Source of the DNA: Novosphingobium ginsenosidimutans
GTDB taxonomy: Bacteria > Pseudomonadota > Alphaproteobacteria > Sphingomonadales > Sphingomonadaceae
Assembly: GCF_007954425.1 (NCBI RefSeq)
Contig: NZ_CP042345.1
Coordinates: 2,912,001-2,976,000 of the forward strand
Length of the DNA: 64,000 nucleotides
Reading direction: 5' to 3'
In this document: positions 25,021 through 34,335 of the stretch, in pieces
Numbering within the stretch: the first letter of the stretch is position 1
How the letters are laid out: every line of letters starts with the position of its first letter
Translations under genes and position numbers: made by a program
The notes under the pieces: generated by a model
What the model was told of the DNA's origin: nothing
Seen by the model: the letters and a program-made list of their open reading frames with translations, nothing else
Databases searched by the model: none

Positions 25021-26220
25021 TCAGACGAGCGCCGAATAGATCAGGGTCTTCAGCTCACGCCGGATCGGGTAAGTGCTGCTGGGGGCCAGCTGGGTCATAA
25101 AGACCATCGTGATCTCCTCGACCGGGTCGACGAAGAAGGCGGTCGAATACATCCCGCCCCAGTAATACTCCCCGACCGAACCCGGGATCATCGTCCGCAC
25201 CGGGTCGAGGTTGACCGCGAAGCCCAGACCGAACCCGACACCGGCATTGGTCGCCTCGCTGAACAGCGACCTTGACCACGAGGCGAGATCGCCATCATCG
25301 GGCAGATGGTTGAGCGTCATCAGCTCGATCGACTTGCGCCCCAGGATCCGCGCCCCGTCGAGTTCGCCGCCGTTCAGCAGCATGGTGTTGAAGCGGTGAT
25401 AGTCCAGCGCGGTCGAGACCAGCCCGCCCCCGCCCGAGACCAAGCGCGGCATCTTCGCCCACAGGCTTTCCGCACCGCGATCAAGCAGGACCCGGCCTTT
25501 GCCCGGCACCATCGTATAGCAATCGGGCAAGCGGTGGGTCTGCCCCTCGGGCACCATGAACCCGGTGTCATCCATCTTCAGCGGGGCGAAGATGTTATCG
25601 CGGAAGTATTCATGCAACGACTGGCCCGATAGCCGCTCCACCACGGCACCGAGCACGTCGGTCGAGACCGAATAGTTCCAGGCCTCGCCCGGCGAGAACT
25701 CCAGGGGCAGCTTGCCCAGCGCGCCGATGAACTCGTCTAGCGTCAGATTACCATGCCAATTCTCGATCTTGCCCTCGCGATAGGCGGCATCGATGTTGGT
25801 GCGCTGCTGGAAGCCATAGGTCAGGCCCGAAGTATGGCGCAGCAGGTCAACCATCTGCATCGGCCGCTCGCAGGGTCTGGTCAGGAAGCCGACCCCACCA
25901 CCGCCGCCGTTGTAGACAGCCAGGTCCTTGAACTCGGGCAGGACATGATGGACCGGCGTATCGAGCGCCACCTGCGCCTGTTCAAGCAATTGCATGAAGG
26001 CGACCGAAGTGACCGGCTTGGTCATCGAAGCGATGCGGAAGATCGTGCCTTCGTCGATCTGGGCCGAAGCCCCCTCGCGCGCAGCGCCTTGCGAGGAGAA
26101 GTGCACGATCTTCCCCCGGTGCGCCACCAGCACCTGGGCGTGCGGCAGCTTGCCGGTATCGAGGTAGCGGTCCTTGATGAAAGCGGGGATACGGTCGAGA
26201 CGGGTCGGATCGAATCTCAT
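25021..26220 (-). CDS. Beta-lactamase-fold serine hydrolase (class C/EstB-like)
   Basis: 399 residues from ATG at 26220; the frame runs back to 26460, but that extension covers the leuA leader region on the other strand and has poor composition. The SxxK motif is SMTK at 65-68, the YxN-type motif is YSV in EAWNYSVSTDVLG, and the region around GSVGEYYWGGMYSTAFFVDP fits the third motif of the family. No signal peptide is evident, which favours an intracellular esterase over a secreted penicillin-binding enzyme. It is the first gene of the unit with thioesterase and epoxide hydrolase, and is divergent from leuA. Confidence 0.88.
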   Translation of the reverse strand: MRFDPTRLDRIPAFIKDRYLDTGKLPHAQVLVAHRGKIVHFSSQGAAREGASAQIDEGTIFRIASMTKPVTSVAFMQLLEQAQVALDTPVHHVLPEFKDLAVYNGGGGGVGFLTRPCERPMQMVDLLRHTSGLTYGFQQRTNIDAAYREGKIENWHGNLTLDEFIGALGKLPLEFSPGEAWNYSVSTDVLGAVVERLSGQSLHEYFRDNIFAPLKMDDTGFMVPEGQTHRLPDCYTMVPGKGRVLLDRGAESLWAKMPRLVSGGGGLVSTALDYHRFNTMLLNGGELDGARILGRKSIELMTLNHLPDDGDLASWSRSLFSEATNAGVGFGLGFAVNLDPVRTMIPGSVGEYYWGGMYSTAFFVDPVEEITMVFMTQLAPSSTYPIRRELKTLIYSALV

Positions 26221-26335
26221 TCGGTCATTCCAATGGCTGTGTTCGGCAACCCTATTGCCGCGAGTGCAAGGCCAAAGCAACGAATGTGCGATGCCCGCTT
26301 TACAGCGGCGATTCCTGCCGCCATAGGCTAGCGCC

Positions 26336-26386
26336 ATGATTTCTCCGCTTGGCCTTACCCTGCGACTTATCCGCCCTTGGGCGTGA
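26336..26386 (+). CDS. Candidate leucine-rich leader peptide upstream of leuA
   Basis: A 16-codon reading frame, MISPLGLTLRLIRPWA, ends with TGA 88 bases before the leuA start. Four of the 16 codons are leucine, spaced over codons 5-11 (CTT, CTT, CTG, CTT), with isoleucine at two others. A weak AGG precedes its ATG by eight bases. Leader peptides rich in the end product are a standard feature of leuA attenuators in Proteobacteria. The stop codon region overlaps one arm of a strong hairpin. It is short, so chance cannot be excluded. Confidence 0.5.
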   Translation: MISPLGLTLRLIRPWA

Positions 26387-26426
26387 GCTGGCGTGCCATC
26401 CTGCGGCGCGCAGCAGCGCCCAAGGG
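26374..26426 (+). promoter_or_regulatory. Candidate attenuator hairpin in the leuA leader
   Basis: CCCTTGGGCG (26374-26383) pairs perfectly with CGCCCAAGGG (26417-26426) across a 33-base loop that has a smaller hairpin of its own (CTGC and GCAG around GGCGC). The left arm covers the last codons of the leader peptide, so ribosome position would decide whether the stem forms. No T-tract follows, so the hairpin may act by Rho, translation or as an anti-terminator rather than as a simple intrinsic terminator. Confidence 0.5.
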
Positions 26427-26474
26427 ACCCAAACGCACCGCTAGACAGTCGCAGTACCAAGTCGAGACCATGCC

Positions 26475-28151
26475 ATGACCATGTTGAAGAACCCCGGGGT
26501 CAAGTACCGCCCCTTCCCGCCCATCAACCTGCCCGACCGGCAGTGGCCCAGCCGTGTCATCACCCAGGCGCCGCGCTGGCTTTCGACCGACCTGCGCGAT
26601 GGCAACCAGGCCCTGATCGACCCGATGGGGGCCGAGAAGAAGAGCCGGTTCTTCGATCTGCTGCTGAAGGTGGGCGTGAAGGAAATCGAAGTCGGCTTCC
26701 CGGCCTCGGGCGCGACCGACTTCGATTTCATTTCAGGCCTGGTCAAAGGTGGCCGGATTCCCTCCGACGTCACGCCGCAAGTCCTGACACAGTCGCGCCG
26801 TGACCTGATCGAAACCACCTTTGCCAGCCTGGAAGGCGCGGAAAAGGCCATCGTCCACGTCTACAACGCGGTATCCCCGGCCTGGCGGCGGATCGTCTTC
26901 GGAATGAGCCGCGCCGAGATCAAGCAGATCGCGATCGAAGGCGCGAAGATCATGCGCGATCAGACGGCGAAGTATCACGGGACCGACTGGCACTTCGAAT
27001 ATTCGCCGGAAACCTTCTCGACCGCCGAAGTCGATTTCTCGGTCGAGGTCTGTGCGGCAGTCATGGAGGTGCTCCAGCCAACCACAGCCAAGCCGATCAT
27101 CTTCAACCTGCCGGCAACGGTCGAATGCGCCACGCCCAATGTCTATGCCGACCAGGTCGAACTGTTCAGCCGTTCGATCCCGGATCGCGACAAGGTGGTG
27201 ATCTCGCTCCACACCCATAATGACCGCGGCACCGGCATCGCGGCCTGCGAGCTGGGTCTGATGGCTGGCGGTGACCGGGTTGAAGGCTGTTTGTTCGGCA
27301 ATGGCGAGCGCACCGGCAACTGCGATATCGTGACCGTCGCCCTCAACATGTACACCCAGGGCGTCGATCCCGGCCTCGATTTCTCGGACATCGACGCGAT
27401 CGCCAAGACCGTGGAGTACTGCAACCAGCTGCCGATCCACCCGCGACATCCTTACGTGGGCGAGCTGGTCTACACATCGTTCTCGGGCAGCCATCAGGAT
27501 GCGATCAAGAAGGGCTTTGCCGCACGCGAGCAGCAGAATGACGAGACCTGGGAAATGCCCTACCTGCCGATCGACCCGGCTGATCTGGGCCGCGATTACG
27601 AAGCGGTAATCCGGGTCAACTCGCAGTCCGGCAAGGGCGGTTTCGCCTGGGTGCTGGAACAGGACCAGGGCCTCAAGCTGCCCAAGAAGATGCAGGCGCA
27701 CTTCTCAACCCATGTCCAGGAGCTGGCCGACGAAGTGGGCCGCGAACTGTTTGCCGAGGATATCTGGACCGTGTTCCAGAAGACCTATCACCTCAGCACG
27801 CCGCAGCACTTCCAACTGGTTGACTACGAGGAAAGCAAGGCAGCCGACGGCACCCGCATCTTCGCTGGCAAGATCGCGGTTGATGACAAGGAGCAGTCCG
27901 TTTCAGGTCGCGGCAACGGCCTGATCAGCTCGGTCGTGGCGACGATTGCCGAGACCTTTGGCGTATCGCTTGAGGTCAAGGACTATGCCGAGCACGCGAT
28001 GACCGCCGGTTCGGATGCCCGCGCAGCAGCCTACGTCGAATGCATTGGGCCTGACGGCAAGACAGTCTGGGGCGTTGGCATTGACGAGGACGTCGCAACC
28101 GCCTCAGTCCGCGCCGTGCTCAGCGCCGCCAATGGTGCTGCCCGGACCTAG
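26475..28151 (+). CDS. leuA: 2-isopropylmalate synthase
   Basis: 558 residues, the longer LeuA type found in actinobacteria and many alphaproteobacteria. The HMGL-like TIM barrel begins at PRWLSTDLRDGNQALIDPM with the metal-binding RDGNQ, continues with KEIEVGFPASGATDFDF and SLHTHNDRGTGIA (metal histidines), and is followed by the GNGERTGNCD loop. The C-terminal LeuA dimer domain (regulatory, leucine-binding) runs from about residue 430. It condenses acetyl-CoA with 2-ketoisovalerate, the first committed step to leucine. ATG 26481 is an alternative start. The stop overlaps the end of the convergent alcohol dehydrogenase gene by 4 bases. Other leu genes are not in the window. Confidence 0.95.
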   Translation: MTMLKNPGVKYRPFPPINLPDRQWPSRVITQAPRWLSTDLRDGNQALIDPMGAEKKSRFFDLLLKVGVKEIEVGFPASGATDFDFISGLVKGGRIPSDVTPQVLTQSRRDLIETTFASLEGAEKAIVHVYNAVSPAWRRIVFGMSRAEIKQIAIEGAKIMRDQTAKYHGTDWHFEYSPETFSTAEVDFSVEVCAAVMEVLQPTTAKPIIFNLPATVECATPNVYADQVELFSRSIPDRDKVVISLHTHNDRGTGIAACELGLMAGGDRVEGCLFGNGERTGNCDIVTVALNMYTQGVDPGLDFSDIDAIAKTVEYCNQLPIHPRHPYVGELVYTSFSGSHQDAIKKGFAAREQQNDETWEMPYLPIDPADLGRDYEAVIRVNSQSGKGGFAWVLEQDQGLKLPKKMQAHFSTHVQELADEVGRELFAEDIWTVFQKTYHLSTPQHFQLVDYEESKAADGTRIFAGKIAVDDKEQSVSGRGNGLISSVVATIAETFGVSLEVKDYAEHAMTAGSDARAAAYVECIGPDGKTVWGVGIDEDVATASVRAVLSAANGAART

Positions 28152-29188
28152 TCCGGCAGCAGCACCATCTTGAGCGCTCCGGCTTCGCGCGCCTCGAACA
28201 GCCGGTAGGCCTCCGTCCCCTGGCTGAGGGGCATGCGGTGGCTGACATAGCGTTCGGGGCGCAGCCGGCCCGACTGGACCAGCGGGAACAGCGCCGGCAG
28301 TTCCTCGGGCACCGAGCAGGTCCCTACCCGGAAGGTCAGACCAGCGCCAAAGGCACGCTCCAGCGGGAAGGCAAAGCGCTTGCTCTGCTGGACGCCGATC
28401 ACCGAGACTGTTCCGCGCCGCCGCACCAGCCGCAGCGCGAAATCGACCGTGGCATCGGAGCCGACCACTTCGACCACGCAGTCGATCTTGATCCCGAGCG
28501 TGTCCTCCTTGATCCGCTCCAGCGCTTCATCAGGATGGAGCGCGATCGCGCCGGACGCTTCGGCCATGGCGCGGCGCTCGGGCACCGGATCGATTGCATA
28601 GACCACGTGCGCACCCATCACGAGGGCGCTGTCGACTGCCATCAAACCGATAGGACCAAGGCCGATTACCGCAACGCTCGAGCTCGGCTTGATGTCAGCG
28701 TTGCGCGCACCGAACCAGGCCGTCGCTAGCGCGTCGGTCATCATCAGCGCCTGTTCCATCGAAACACCTTCGGGCACTGGCACAGCGTTCATGTCGGCAG
28801 CCGGCACCCGCACCGCCTCGGCCTGCGAGCCCTGGAGCTTGGCCGAAAGGCCATAGCAGGCCCCGGCATTATTGGCGCAATTGGCAACATTGCCGGCCAG
28901 GCAGGAGCGGCAAGCCCCGCAGCCTACCGCCGCCGGCAGCATGACCTTGTCCCCCACCTTGAGGCGGTGGACCGCCCGGCCGACCTCGACCACTTCGCCG
29001 ACGGCCTCATGGCCGACGCAGAAGCCCAGATCATCGGAAAAGCCGTGGCCGTGATAGATGTGGAGGTCCGATCCGCAGATCGAGCAGGCCGTTACCTTGA
29101 CCACCGCGTCACGGTCGGACTGCGGCGTGGGATCGTCCATGCCTTCATACCGGACATCGCGTGCGCCGTAATATCGCAGGGCCTTCAT
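28148..29188 (-). CDS. Zinc-dependent alcohol dehydrogenase family protein
   Basis: 346 residues from ATG at 29188, preceded by GGAGG; the frame to 29221 is less likely. Catalytic zinc ligands are in TACSICGSDLH and CVGHEAVGEVVEVG. The structural zinc lobe is CGACRSCLAGNVANC. The NAD(P)-binding motif is VIGLGPIGLMAVDSA. This is a medium-chain dehydrogenase of the threonine/formaldehyde dehydrogenase-like group. It probably oxidises an alcohol intermediate of the pathway served by the SDR and acyl-CoA dehydrogenase genes just upstream (13- and 5-base gaps). Confidence 0.9.
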   Translation of the reverse strand: MKALRYYGARDVRYEGMDDPTPQSDRDAVVKVTACSICGSDLHIYHGHGFSDDLGFCVGHEAVGEVVEVGRAVHRLKVGDKVMLPAAVGCGACRSCLAGNVANCANNAGACYGLSAKLQGSQAEAVRVPAADMNAVPVPEGVSMEQALMMTDALATAWFGARNADIKPSSSVAVIGLGPIGLMAVDSALVMGAHVVYAIDPVPERRAMAEASGAIALHPDEALERIKEDTLGIKIDCVVEVVGSDATVDFALRLVRRRGTVSVIGVQQSKRFAFPLERAFGAGLTFRVGTCSVPEELPALFPLVQSGRLRPERYVSHRMPLSQGTEAYRLFEAREAGALKMVLLPD

Positions 29189-29201
29189 GCCAGTCCTCCG
29201 C

Positions 29202-29981
29202 TCAGTAAATCGTGTAGCCACCGTCGATCACGATCGAATCGCCGGTATGGTGGCGCGAGCCGCGGCTGGCGAGATAGACGGCAATGGCGGCAAAGTCCGA
29301 CCCGTCCATCCAGCCGCCGGTCGGCACGCGGCTGATGACGTTGTCGTTGAACTTGTCCCAACCCTGCAAGCCCTCGGTCAGTCCCGAGCGGGTCCAGCCG
29401 GGCAGGATCGAGTTGGCGGTAATCCCATAGCGCGCGAGTTCGACCGCCATAGCGCGGATCATGGTGACCACCGCACCCTTGGTGGCGGCATAGTGCTCGT
29501 TGCGCGCCGCGCCGTGGATTGCCGAGGTCGATGAGATGCCGACCAGCGAGCCGCCACTGTCGCCCGCCTCATGCCGCGCGATCATGTGCCGCGCCGCCTC
29601 GCGCAGGGTGAACAACACGCCGTGGATGTTGATCGCCTCGATCCGCTCAAGGTCGGCCGCGGAGATATCGAACAGGCTCTTGCGCGGGATCGAGATGCCG
29701 GCATTGGCAATCGCCTGGTCGATGCGGCCAAACTCCTCGATGATCGCTGCAATGCCGGCGGCGACGGCCGTCTCATCGGATACGTCGATCTGCGCCGCGC
29801 GAACTTCGCCGCCGTGGCTGCGGATCTGCTCGGCCGCCTTGACGTTGCGTTCGGCATTGGTGCCCCAGATCACAACAGTAGCACCGTGTTGGGCAAGGCC
29901 CTCAGCCATGCCAAGGCCAATACCGCTGTTGCCGCCGGTGACGAGCGCAACCTTGCCGGTGAGATCGAATAGTGATGCCAT
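29202..29981 (-). CDS. Short-chain dehydrogenase/reductase
   Basis: 259 residues of classical SDR layout: cofactor motif TGGNSGIG near residue 15, NAG at 92-94, catalytic serine in VGISSTSAI and YAATK near residue 167, and a C-terminal GDSIVIDGGYTIY. The enzyme reduces or oxidises a hydroxyl or keto group with NAD(P)(H). It lies in the middle of a three-gene unit between acyl-CoA dehydrogenase and alcohol dehydrogenase, suggesting one step of a beta-oxidation-like route. Substrate unknown. Confidence 0.92.
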   Translation of the reverse strand: MASLFDLTGKVALVTGGNSGIGLGMAEGLAQHGATVVIWGTNAERNVKAAEQIRSHGGEVRAAQIDVSDETAVAAGIAAIIEEFGRIDQAIANAGISIPRKSLFDISAADLERIEAINIHGVLFTLREAARHMIARHEAGDSGGSLVGISSTSAIHGAARNEHYAATKGAVVTMIRAMAVELARYGITANSILPGWTRSGLTEGLQGWDKFNDNVISRVPTGGWMDGSDFAAIAVYLASRGSRHHTGDSIVIDGGYTIY

Positions 29982-29986
29982 GGCCC

Positions 29987-31213
29987 TTACCGCTCGTTCA
30001 TCGCGACATATTCCTTGATCTTCTGCTTGCCGAGCTGGCTCATGTGCACCTCGTCCGGCCCGTCAGCGATGCGGACGAAGCGGTTTAGTGTGAAGAACCG
30101 GGCAATCGGCGTATCGTCAGACACGCCCATCCCGCCATGCATCTGGATGCCGCGATCGCAGACAGTCTGTGCCATTTGCGGCGCGACCACCTTGATCGCG
30201 GCGATCAGGTCCTTGGCCACCTTGTTGCCAAACCGGTCCATCGCATCGGCCGCCTTGAGCGTGAGGAGCCGGGCCATCTCGATCTCGCAGAAGCTCTTGG
30301 CGATGTCCTGGCGGATCGAAGACTGGTCGGCCAGCTTCTTGCCAAAGGCGGTACGGCTGTCGGCCCGCCGCGCCATGATTTCCAGCGCCCGCTGGGCCTG
30401 GCCGATCGAGCGCATGCAGTGATGGATCCGGCCTGGCCCAAGGCGGCCCTGCGCGATCTCGAAGCCGCGCCCCTCGCCCAGGATAAGATTCTCCTTCGGC
30501 ACGCGGACATTGTCGAAGCGCAGTTCGCACTCCCCGCCGGGTGAATTGTGAGAGCCGAAGACCGTCAGGTGGCGGACGATGGTGATACCTGGCGTGTCGG
30601 GCTCGACCAGGATCTGCGAATGCTGCGCGTGGCGCGGGGCGTTGAAATCAGTCTTGCCCATCACGATCCAGATCGTGCAGCGCGGGTGCATGGCGTTGGA
30701 GATCCACCACTTGCGCCCGTTGAGGACATAGTGATCGCCATCGGGTGTGATCGACAACTCAAGGTTGGTCGCGTCCGATGACGCGACCTGCGGCTCGGTC
30801 ATGACATAGGCCGAACGGATTGTGCCTTCGAGCAGCGGCTTCAGCCACTTTTCCTGCTGCGCGGGGCTGCCGAACTTGGCCAGAACTTCCATGTTGCCGG
30901 TATCGGGGGCCGAACAATTGAGCACCTGGCTGGACCACGGCACGCGGCCGAGCAGCTCGGCAATCGGCGCATATTCCAGGTTGGTCAGCCCCGGCGAGAA
31001 TTCGCCATACTCGTGCGGCAGGAACAAGTTCCACAAGCCCTGCGCCTTCGCCTTGGCCTTCAGCTCCTCCATCCCCGGCCATTCCTGCCAGAGGTTGGCC
31101 GGATCGGTCACGAAGTCCTGATAGGCCTGCTCGTTGGGATAGATATGCTCATCCATGAAGGCACTGACCTGGGCCAGCAGCGCCTTGACCTTGTCGCTAT
31201 GTTCGAAATTCAT
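29987..31213 (-). CDS. Acyl-CoA dehydrogenase family protein
   Basis: 408 residues with the three-domain acyl-CoA dehydrogenase fold. Visible blocks are [17 protein letters not shown] (flavin/substrate loop), [24 protein letters not shown], and [31 protein letters not shown], ending in [18 protein letters not shown]. Members use FAD to introduce a double bond in an acyl-CoA. It is the first gene of the unit with the SDR and alcohol dehydrogenase. A perfect 16-base palindrome stands 27 bases before its start codon and probably is the operator. Confidence 0.93.
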   Translation of the reverse strand: MNFEHSDKVKALLAQVSAFMDEHIYPNEQAYQDFVTDPANLWQEWPGMEELKAKAKAQGLWNLFLPHEYGEFSPGLTNLEYAPIAELLGRVPWSSQVLNCSAPDTGNMEVLAKFGSPAQQEKWLKPLLEGTIRSAYVMTEPQVASSDATNLELSITPDGDHYVLNGRKWWISNAMHPRCTIWIVMGKTDFNAPRHAQHSQILVEPDTPGITIVRHLTVFGSHNSPGGECELRFDNVRVPKENLILGEGRGFEIAQGRLGPGRIHHCMRSIGQAQRALEIMARRADSRTAFGKKLADQSSIRQDIAKSFCEIEMARLLTLKAADAMDRFGNKVAKDLIAAIKVVAPQMAQTVCDRGIQMHGGMGVSDDTPIARFFTLNRFVRIADGPDEVHMSQLGKQKIKEYVAMNER

Positions 31214-31239
31214 ATCCCAACCCCTCGTCCACGATTTTT

Positions 31240-31255
31240 TTAATCGATCGATTAA
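31240..31255. promoter_or_regulatory. Palindromic operator upstream of the acyl-CoA dehydrogenase
   Basis: TTAATCGATCGATTAA is a perfect 16-base palindrome in the 121-base gap between the acyl-CoA dehydrogenase and the divergent amidohydrolase, so it could control both. The same core, TTAATCG-NN-CGATTAA, occurs at 45408-45425 in front of a nitroreductase gene. Symmetry and length fit a TetR-family dimer, but no regulator gene is in the window. Confidence 0.65.
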
Positions 31256-31334
31256 TGCGGGGCCGGTCTGTGCTTGTCAAACCCGCATCGGGCCATAAGC
31301 TGCACGTCAAAGAGAACCGGAGAGGAGTGACCCC

Positions 31335-32381
31335 GTGAGCGAAGCGATCCTGGAACCAGATCTGCCCATCATCGATCCGCACCATCACCTGTGGGACCTG
31401 CGTCCGCTGATGGGCGCCTTCCCCGAGCCAGTCCATCATTTCATCTCCAGCATCGCGCTCTCGGCCTATTACACCTTCAACGAGCTGCACGCCGATACGA
31501 CCAGTGGTCACAACGTTATCGGCACGGTGTTCATGGAATGCGGCGCCTTCTACAAGGCCGGCGCTGGCGACGAGCTCAAGGTCGTGGGCGAGGTCGAATA
31601 TGTGAACGGCGTCGCCGCGCAGAGCGCCAGCGGGCTCTATGGCAGCCAGCGGCTGTGCCACGCGATCGTGGGACATGCCGATCTCACCTTGGGTAGCCGT
31701 GCCGGTGCTGTGCTGGATACACTGGCCGCGGCGGGCGGTGGCCGCTTCCGCGGAATTCGCCATGCTGCGGCCTGGGATGCCGATCCCGACGTGCTGGGCC
31801 CGCCGTTCCACCATCCCGCCGGGCTCTATCTTGACAGCAAGTTCCGCGAAGGCTTTGCCGAACTGGGCAAGCGCGGGCTGACTTTCGATGCCTGGCTGTT
31901 AGAGCCTCAGCTTGACGATGTGCTGAGCCTGGCCAAGGCCTTCCCCAACCAGCCGATCGTGCTTGATCACTGCGGCACGCCGCTGGGCATGGGTTCATAC
32001 CATGGCAAGCTGCACGAACGGTTCGACACCTGGCGCACCAAGATCCGCGCGATTGCTGAATGCCCGAACGTATCGATCAAGCTGGGCGGCCTTGCCATGT
32101 CCTTCGCCGGCCTGCCCGACCATGGCCCGGCGGCGGGTCTTTCGTCTGAGACACTGGCGGCAATGTGGCGGCCCTATATCGAAACCTGCATCGAGGCCTT
32201 CGGCCCCGAGCGCGGGATGTTCGAAAGCAATTACCCGGTCGACAAGTGGGGCGCGAGCTATCCTGTGCTGTGGAACGCCTTCAAGCGGCTGACGACTGGC
32301 GCCAGCGCCAACGAGAAGCGCGCGCTTTACGCCGGCACTGCGGCAAAGTTCTACGGCATTGAGGATCTGCTACCAGCCTGA
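31335..32381 (+). CDS. Amidohydrolase-2 family metal-dependent hydrolase
   Basis: 348 residues from GTG at 31335 with GGAG upstream. The TIM-barrel amidohydrolase-2 signature opens the protein, IIDPHHHLWDLRP, where histidines bind the metal. Later landmarks are FRGIRHAAAWD, IVLDHCGTPLG and MFESNYPVDKWG, with the conserved aspartate near the end. Relatives hydrolyse lactones (for example 2-pyrone-4,6-dicarboxylate lactonase) or decarboxylate aromatic acids. It is divergent from the acyl-CoA dehydrogenase unit and shares the palindromic region, so it may belong to the same catabolic response. Confidence 0.88.
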   Translation: MSEAILEPDLPIIDPHHHLWDLRPLMGAFPEPVHHFISSIALSAYYTFNELHADTTSGHNVIGTVFMECGAFYKAGAGDELKVVGEVEYVNGVAAQSASGLYGSQRLCHAIVGHADLTLGSRAGAVLDTLAAAGGGRFRGIRHAAAWDADPDVLGPPFHHPAGLYLDSKFREGFAELGKRGLTFDAWLLEPQLDDVLSLAKAFPNQPIVLDHCGTPLGMGSYHGKLHERFDTWRTKIRAIAECPNVSIKLGGLAMSFAGLPDHGPAAGLSSETLAAMWRPYIETCIEAFGPERGMFESNYPVDKWGASYPVLWNAFKRLTTGASANEKRALYAGTAAKFYGIEDLLPA

Positions 32382-32389
32382 TAAAGCAC

Positions 32390-32413
32390 GGGGGTGCCCC
32401 GCAAGGCACCCCC
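32390..32413. terminator. Hairpin terminator between convergent genes
   Basis: GGGGGTGCC (32390-32398) pairs with GGCACCCCC (32405-32413) over a 6-base loop, between the amidohydrolase stop (32381) and the aldehyde dehydrogenase stop (32421). The stem is perfect. The T-rich tail is weak on both strands (GCTTTAT on the minus strand), so efficiency is uncertain. Confidence 0.6.
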
Positions 32414-32420
32414 CACGCCT

Positions 32421-33854
32421 TCAGGCCATGTGGATCGCCTTGGTAACGAGGTAGCTTTCCATCCCCTCGATCCCGCCTTCGCTGCCGAAGCCCGAATCCT
32501 TGACCCCGCCGAAGGGTGAATCCGGAACCGAAATGGCGAAGGTGTTGATCCCCACCATGCCCGATTCCAGCGCATCGCCCAGCAGGTTGGCGCGGCGCAT
32601 CTGCTCGGTAAAGGCAAAGGCGGCAAGGCCGTAAGGCAGGCGGTTGGCCTTGGTGATCGCATCGTCAAGGTCCACGAACGGCGCGGCCACGGCCACAGGA
32701 CCGAATGGCTCGTTGGCCATGATGTCGGCGCTGTCGGGCACGTCGGCCAGCAGCGTCGGCTGGAAGAAGAACCCGGCATTGCCGCGATTGCCGCCCGCCA
32801 GGACCCGGGCGCCCTTGGCCCGGGCATCCTCGACCAGCGCTTCAATCGCAGCCGGGCGTCGAACATTGGCGAGCGGACCCATGTTTGTATCGCCCTCAAG
32901 CCCGTTGCCAGTCTTCACCTTGGCGGTGCGGGCCGCAAAGCCTTCGACAAACCGGTCATAGATGCCCTGCTGGACATAGAACCGGGTCGGCGACACGCAG
33001 ACCTGCCCGGCATTTCGGAACTTCTGCGGCACGACCATGTCGAGCGTCTTTTCGAGATCACAATCATCGAAGACCAGCACCGGCGCGTGCCCACCCAGTT
33101 CCATCGTCACGCGCTTCAGCCCGTCTGCGGCCAGCCGCATCAGGTGCTTGCCAACCGGGACCGAGCCGGTGAAGCTGACCTTGCGGATCACGGGAGAGGC
33201 CAGCAGGTGGCGGCTGACCGCGTCGGGCACGCCGTGGACCAGCTGAACCACATCACCCGGCAGGCCGGCGTCATAAAGGCAGCGCACCAGCGCGCCGGTG
33301 CAGCCTGGGGTTTCCTCAGGCGGCTTGGCGATCACCGAACAGCCCGTTGCCAGGGCCGGCCCCAGCTTCTTGGCCATCAGGTAGACCGGGAAGTTCCAGG
33401 GGCTGAAGGCTGCGACCGGGCCAACCGGCTGCTTCGTAACCAGCGCGCGCTGCCCGGTTGGCCGGACCAGCACGCGGCCATAGATCCGCGATGCTTCGGC
33501 TGCGCACCATTCGAACAGGCTGGCGCTCGACATCACTTCGCCGCGCGCCTCGGCCAGCGGCTTACCCTGTTCCATCGTCAGGATGCGGGCAATGCCATCG
33601 GCGCGTTCGCGCAGCAGGGCGGCGGCCTTGTTCAGTACGGCCGCGCGTTGCTCAACCGGCGTCGCTTTCCACAGGGCAAAGCCGCGCTCGGCTGCTGCCA
33701 GTGCCTCGTCCAGATCGGCGGGGCTGGCCAGCGGCACTTCGGCAATCGTCTCGCCACTGGACGGGTCAACCACCGGGAACAGGTCGCGCCCCTCGCCGAT
33801 CTTCCAACTGCCATTGATGAAAAGCGCCAGGTCGGCGTCGTAATTCTGAGTCAT
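32421..33854 (-). CDS. NAD(P)-dependent aldehyde dehydrogenase (succinate-semialdehyde dehydrogenase-like)
   Basis: 477 residues of the aldehyde dehydrogenase superfamily. Landmarks are FSPWNFPVYLMAKKLGPALATGCSVIAKPPEETP (cofactor entrance), FTGSVPVGKHLM, the general base glutamate in MELGGHAP, and the catalytic cysteine in NAGQVCVSPTRFYV. The enzyme oxidises an aldehyde to the acid in the cytoplasm; the closest-looking group is succinate-semialdehyde dehydrogenase, but substrate remains a guess. Only 28 bases separate its start from the merR stop upstream, yet the genes seem functionally unrelated. Confidence 0.93.
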   Translation of the reverse strand: MTQNYDADLALFINGSWKIGEGRDLFPVVDPSSGETIAEVPLASPADLDEALAAAERGFALWKATPVEQRAAVLNKAAALLRERADGIARILTMEQGKPLAEARGEVMSSASLFEWCAAEASRIYGRVLVRPTGQRALVTKQPVGPVAAFSPWNFPVYLMAKKLGPALATGCSVIAKPPEETPGCTGALVRCLYDAGLPGDVVQLVHGVPDAVSRHLLASPVIRKVSFTGSVPVGKHLMRLAADGLKRVTMELGGHAPVLVFDDCDLEKTLDMVVPQKFRNAGQVCVSPTRFYVQQGIYDRFVEGFAARTAKVKTGNGLEGDTNMGPLANVRRPAAIEALVEDARAKGARVLAGGNRGNAGFFFQPTLLADVPDSADIMANEPFGPVAVAAPFVDLDDAITKANRLPYGLAAFAFTEQMRRANLLGDALESGMVGINTFAISVPDSPFGGVKDSGFGSEGGIEGMESYLVTKAIHMA

Positions 33855-33882
33855 GGGAATCCTCGCTCTCTAACGAGCAGGA

Positions 33883-34335
33883 TTAGCTGTCGTGCAGCGC
33901 CTTGACCAGTGTGGCACGCAGCGCAATCAGCCGCGCGCGAAAGGCAGAGCTGTTGATCGGGGGCGTGCTTGCCATGGCCGACTGCACAGGTGCCGGGATC
34001 GGCTGCGGCGCAGCTTCGGATTTGCTGACTTTGCCCTTGCTCAAAGCCTGGCGGGCACCGCGCAGAGTGAAGCCTTCGCGGTGCACGAGACGGTCGATCG
34101 TTTCGACCAGCGCAATGTCTTCAGGACGGTAATATCGACGACCGCCGCTTCTTTTCAGTGGCTTGAGCATTGGGAACTGTTCTTCCCAATAGCGCAGGAC
34201 GTGCTGGCGAATACCGAGCGCTTTTGCGACTTCGCCAATTGTGCGCAGCGCGCCCTCTTCCTTGCCATCGACCGATCCCGGAGCAGCAGCCCCGGGAGCC
34301 GGCGAATCGGTTGAGAAGAGGTCTGCCCCTGTCAC
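33883..34335 (-). CDS. MerR family transcriptional regulator
   Basis: 150 residues. After about 28 mostly disordered residues comes the MerR winged helix: [68 protein letters not shown]. The remaining 45 residues are alanine/proline-rich with a terminal helix; there is no cysteine set for metal sensing. Its start overlaps the ihfA stop by 4 bases. A MerR-type gene in this position behind ihfA is conserved in alphaproteobacteria. Its regulon is not known to me. Confidence 0.92.
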   Translation of the reverse strand: MTGADLFSTDSPAPGAAAPGSVDGKEEGALRTIGEVAKALGIRQHVLRYWEEQFPMLKPLKRSGGRRYYRPEDIALVETIDRLVHREGFTLRGARQALSKGKVSKSEAAPQPIPAPVQSAMASTPPINSSAFRARLIALRATLVKALHDS

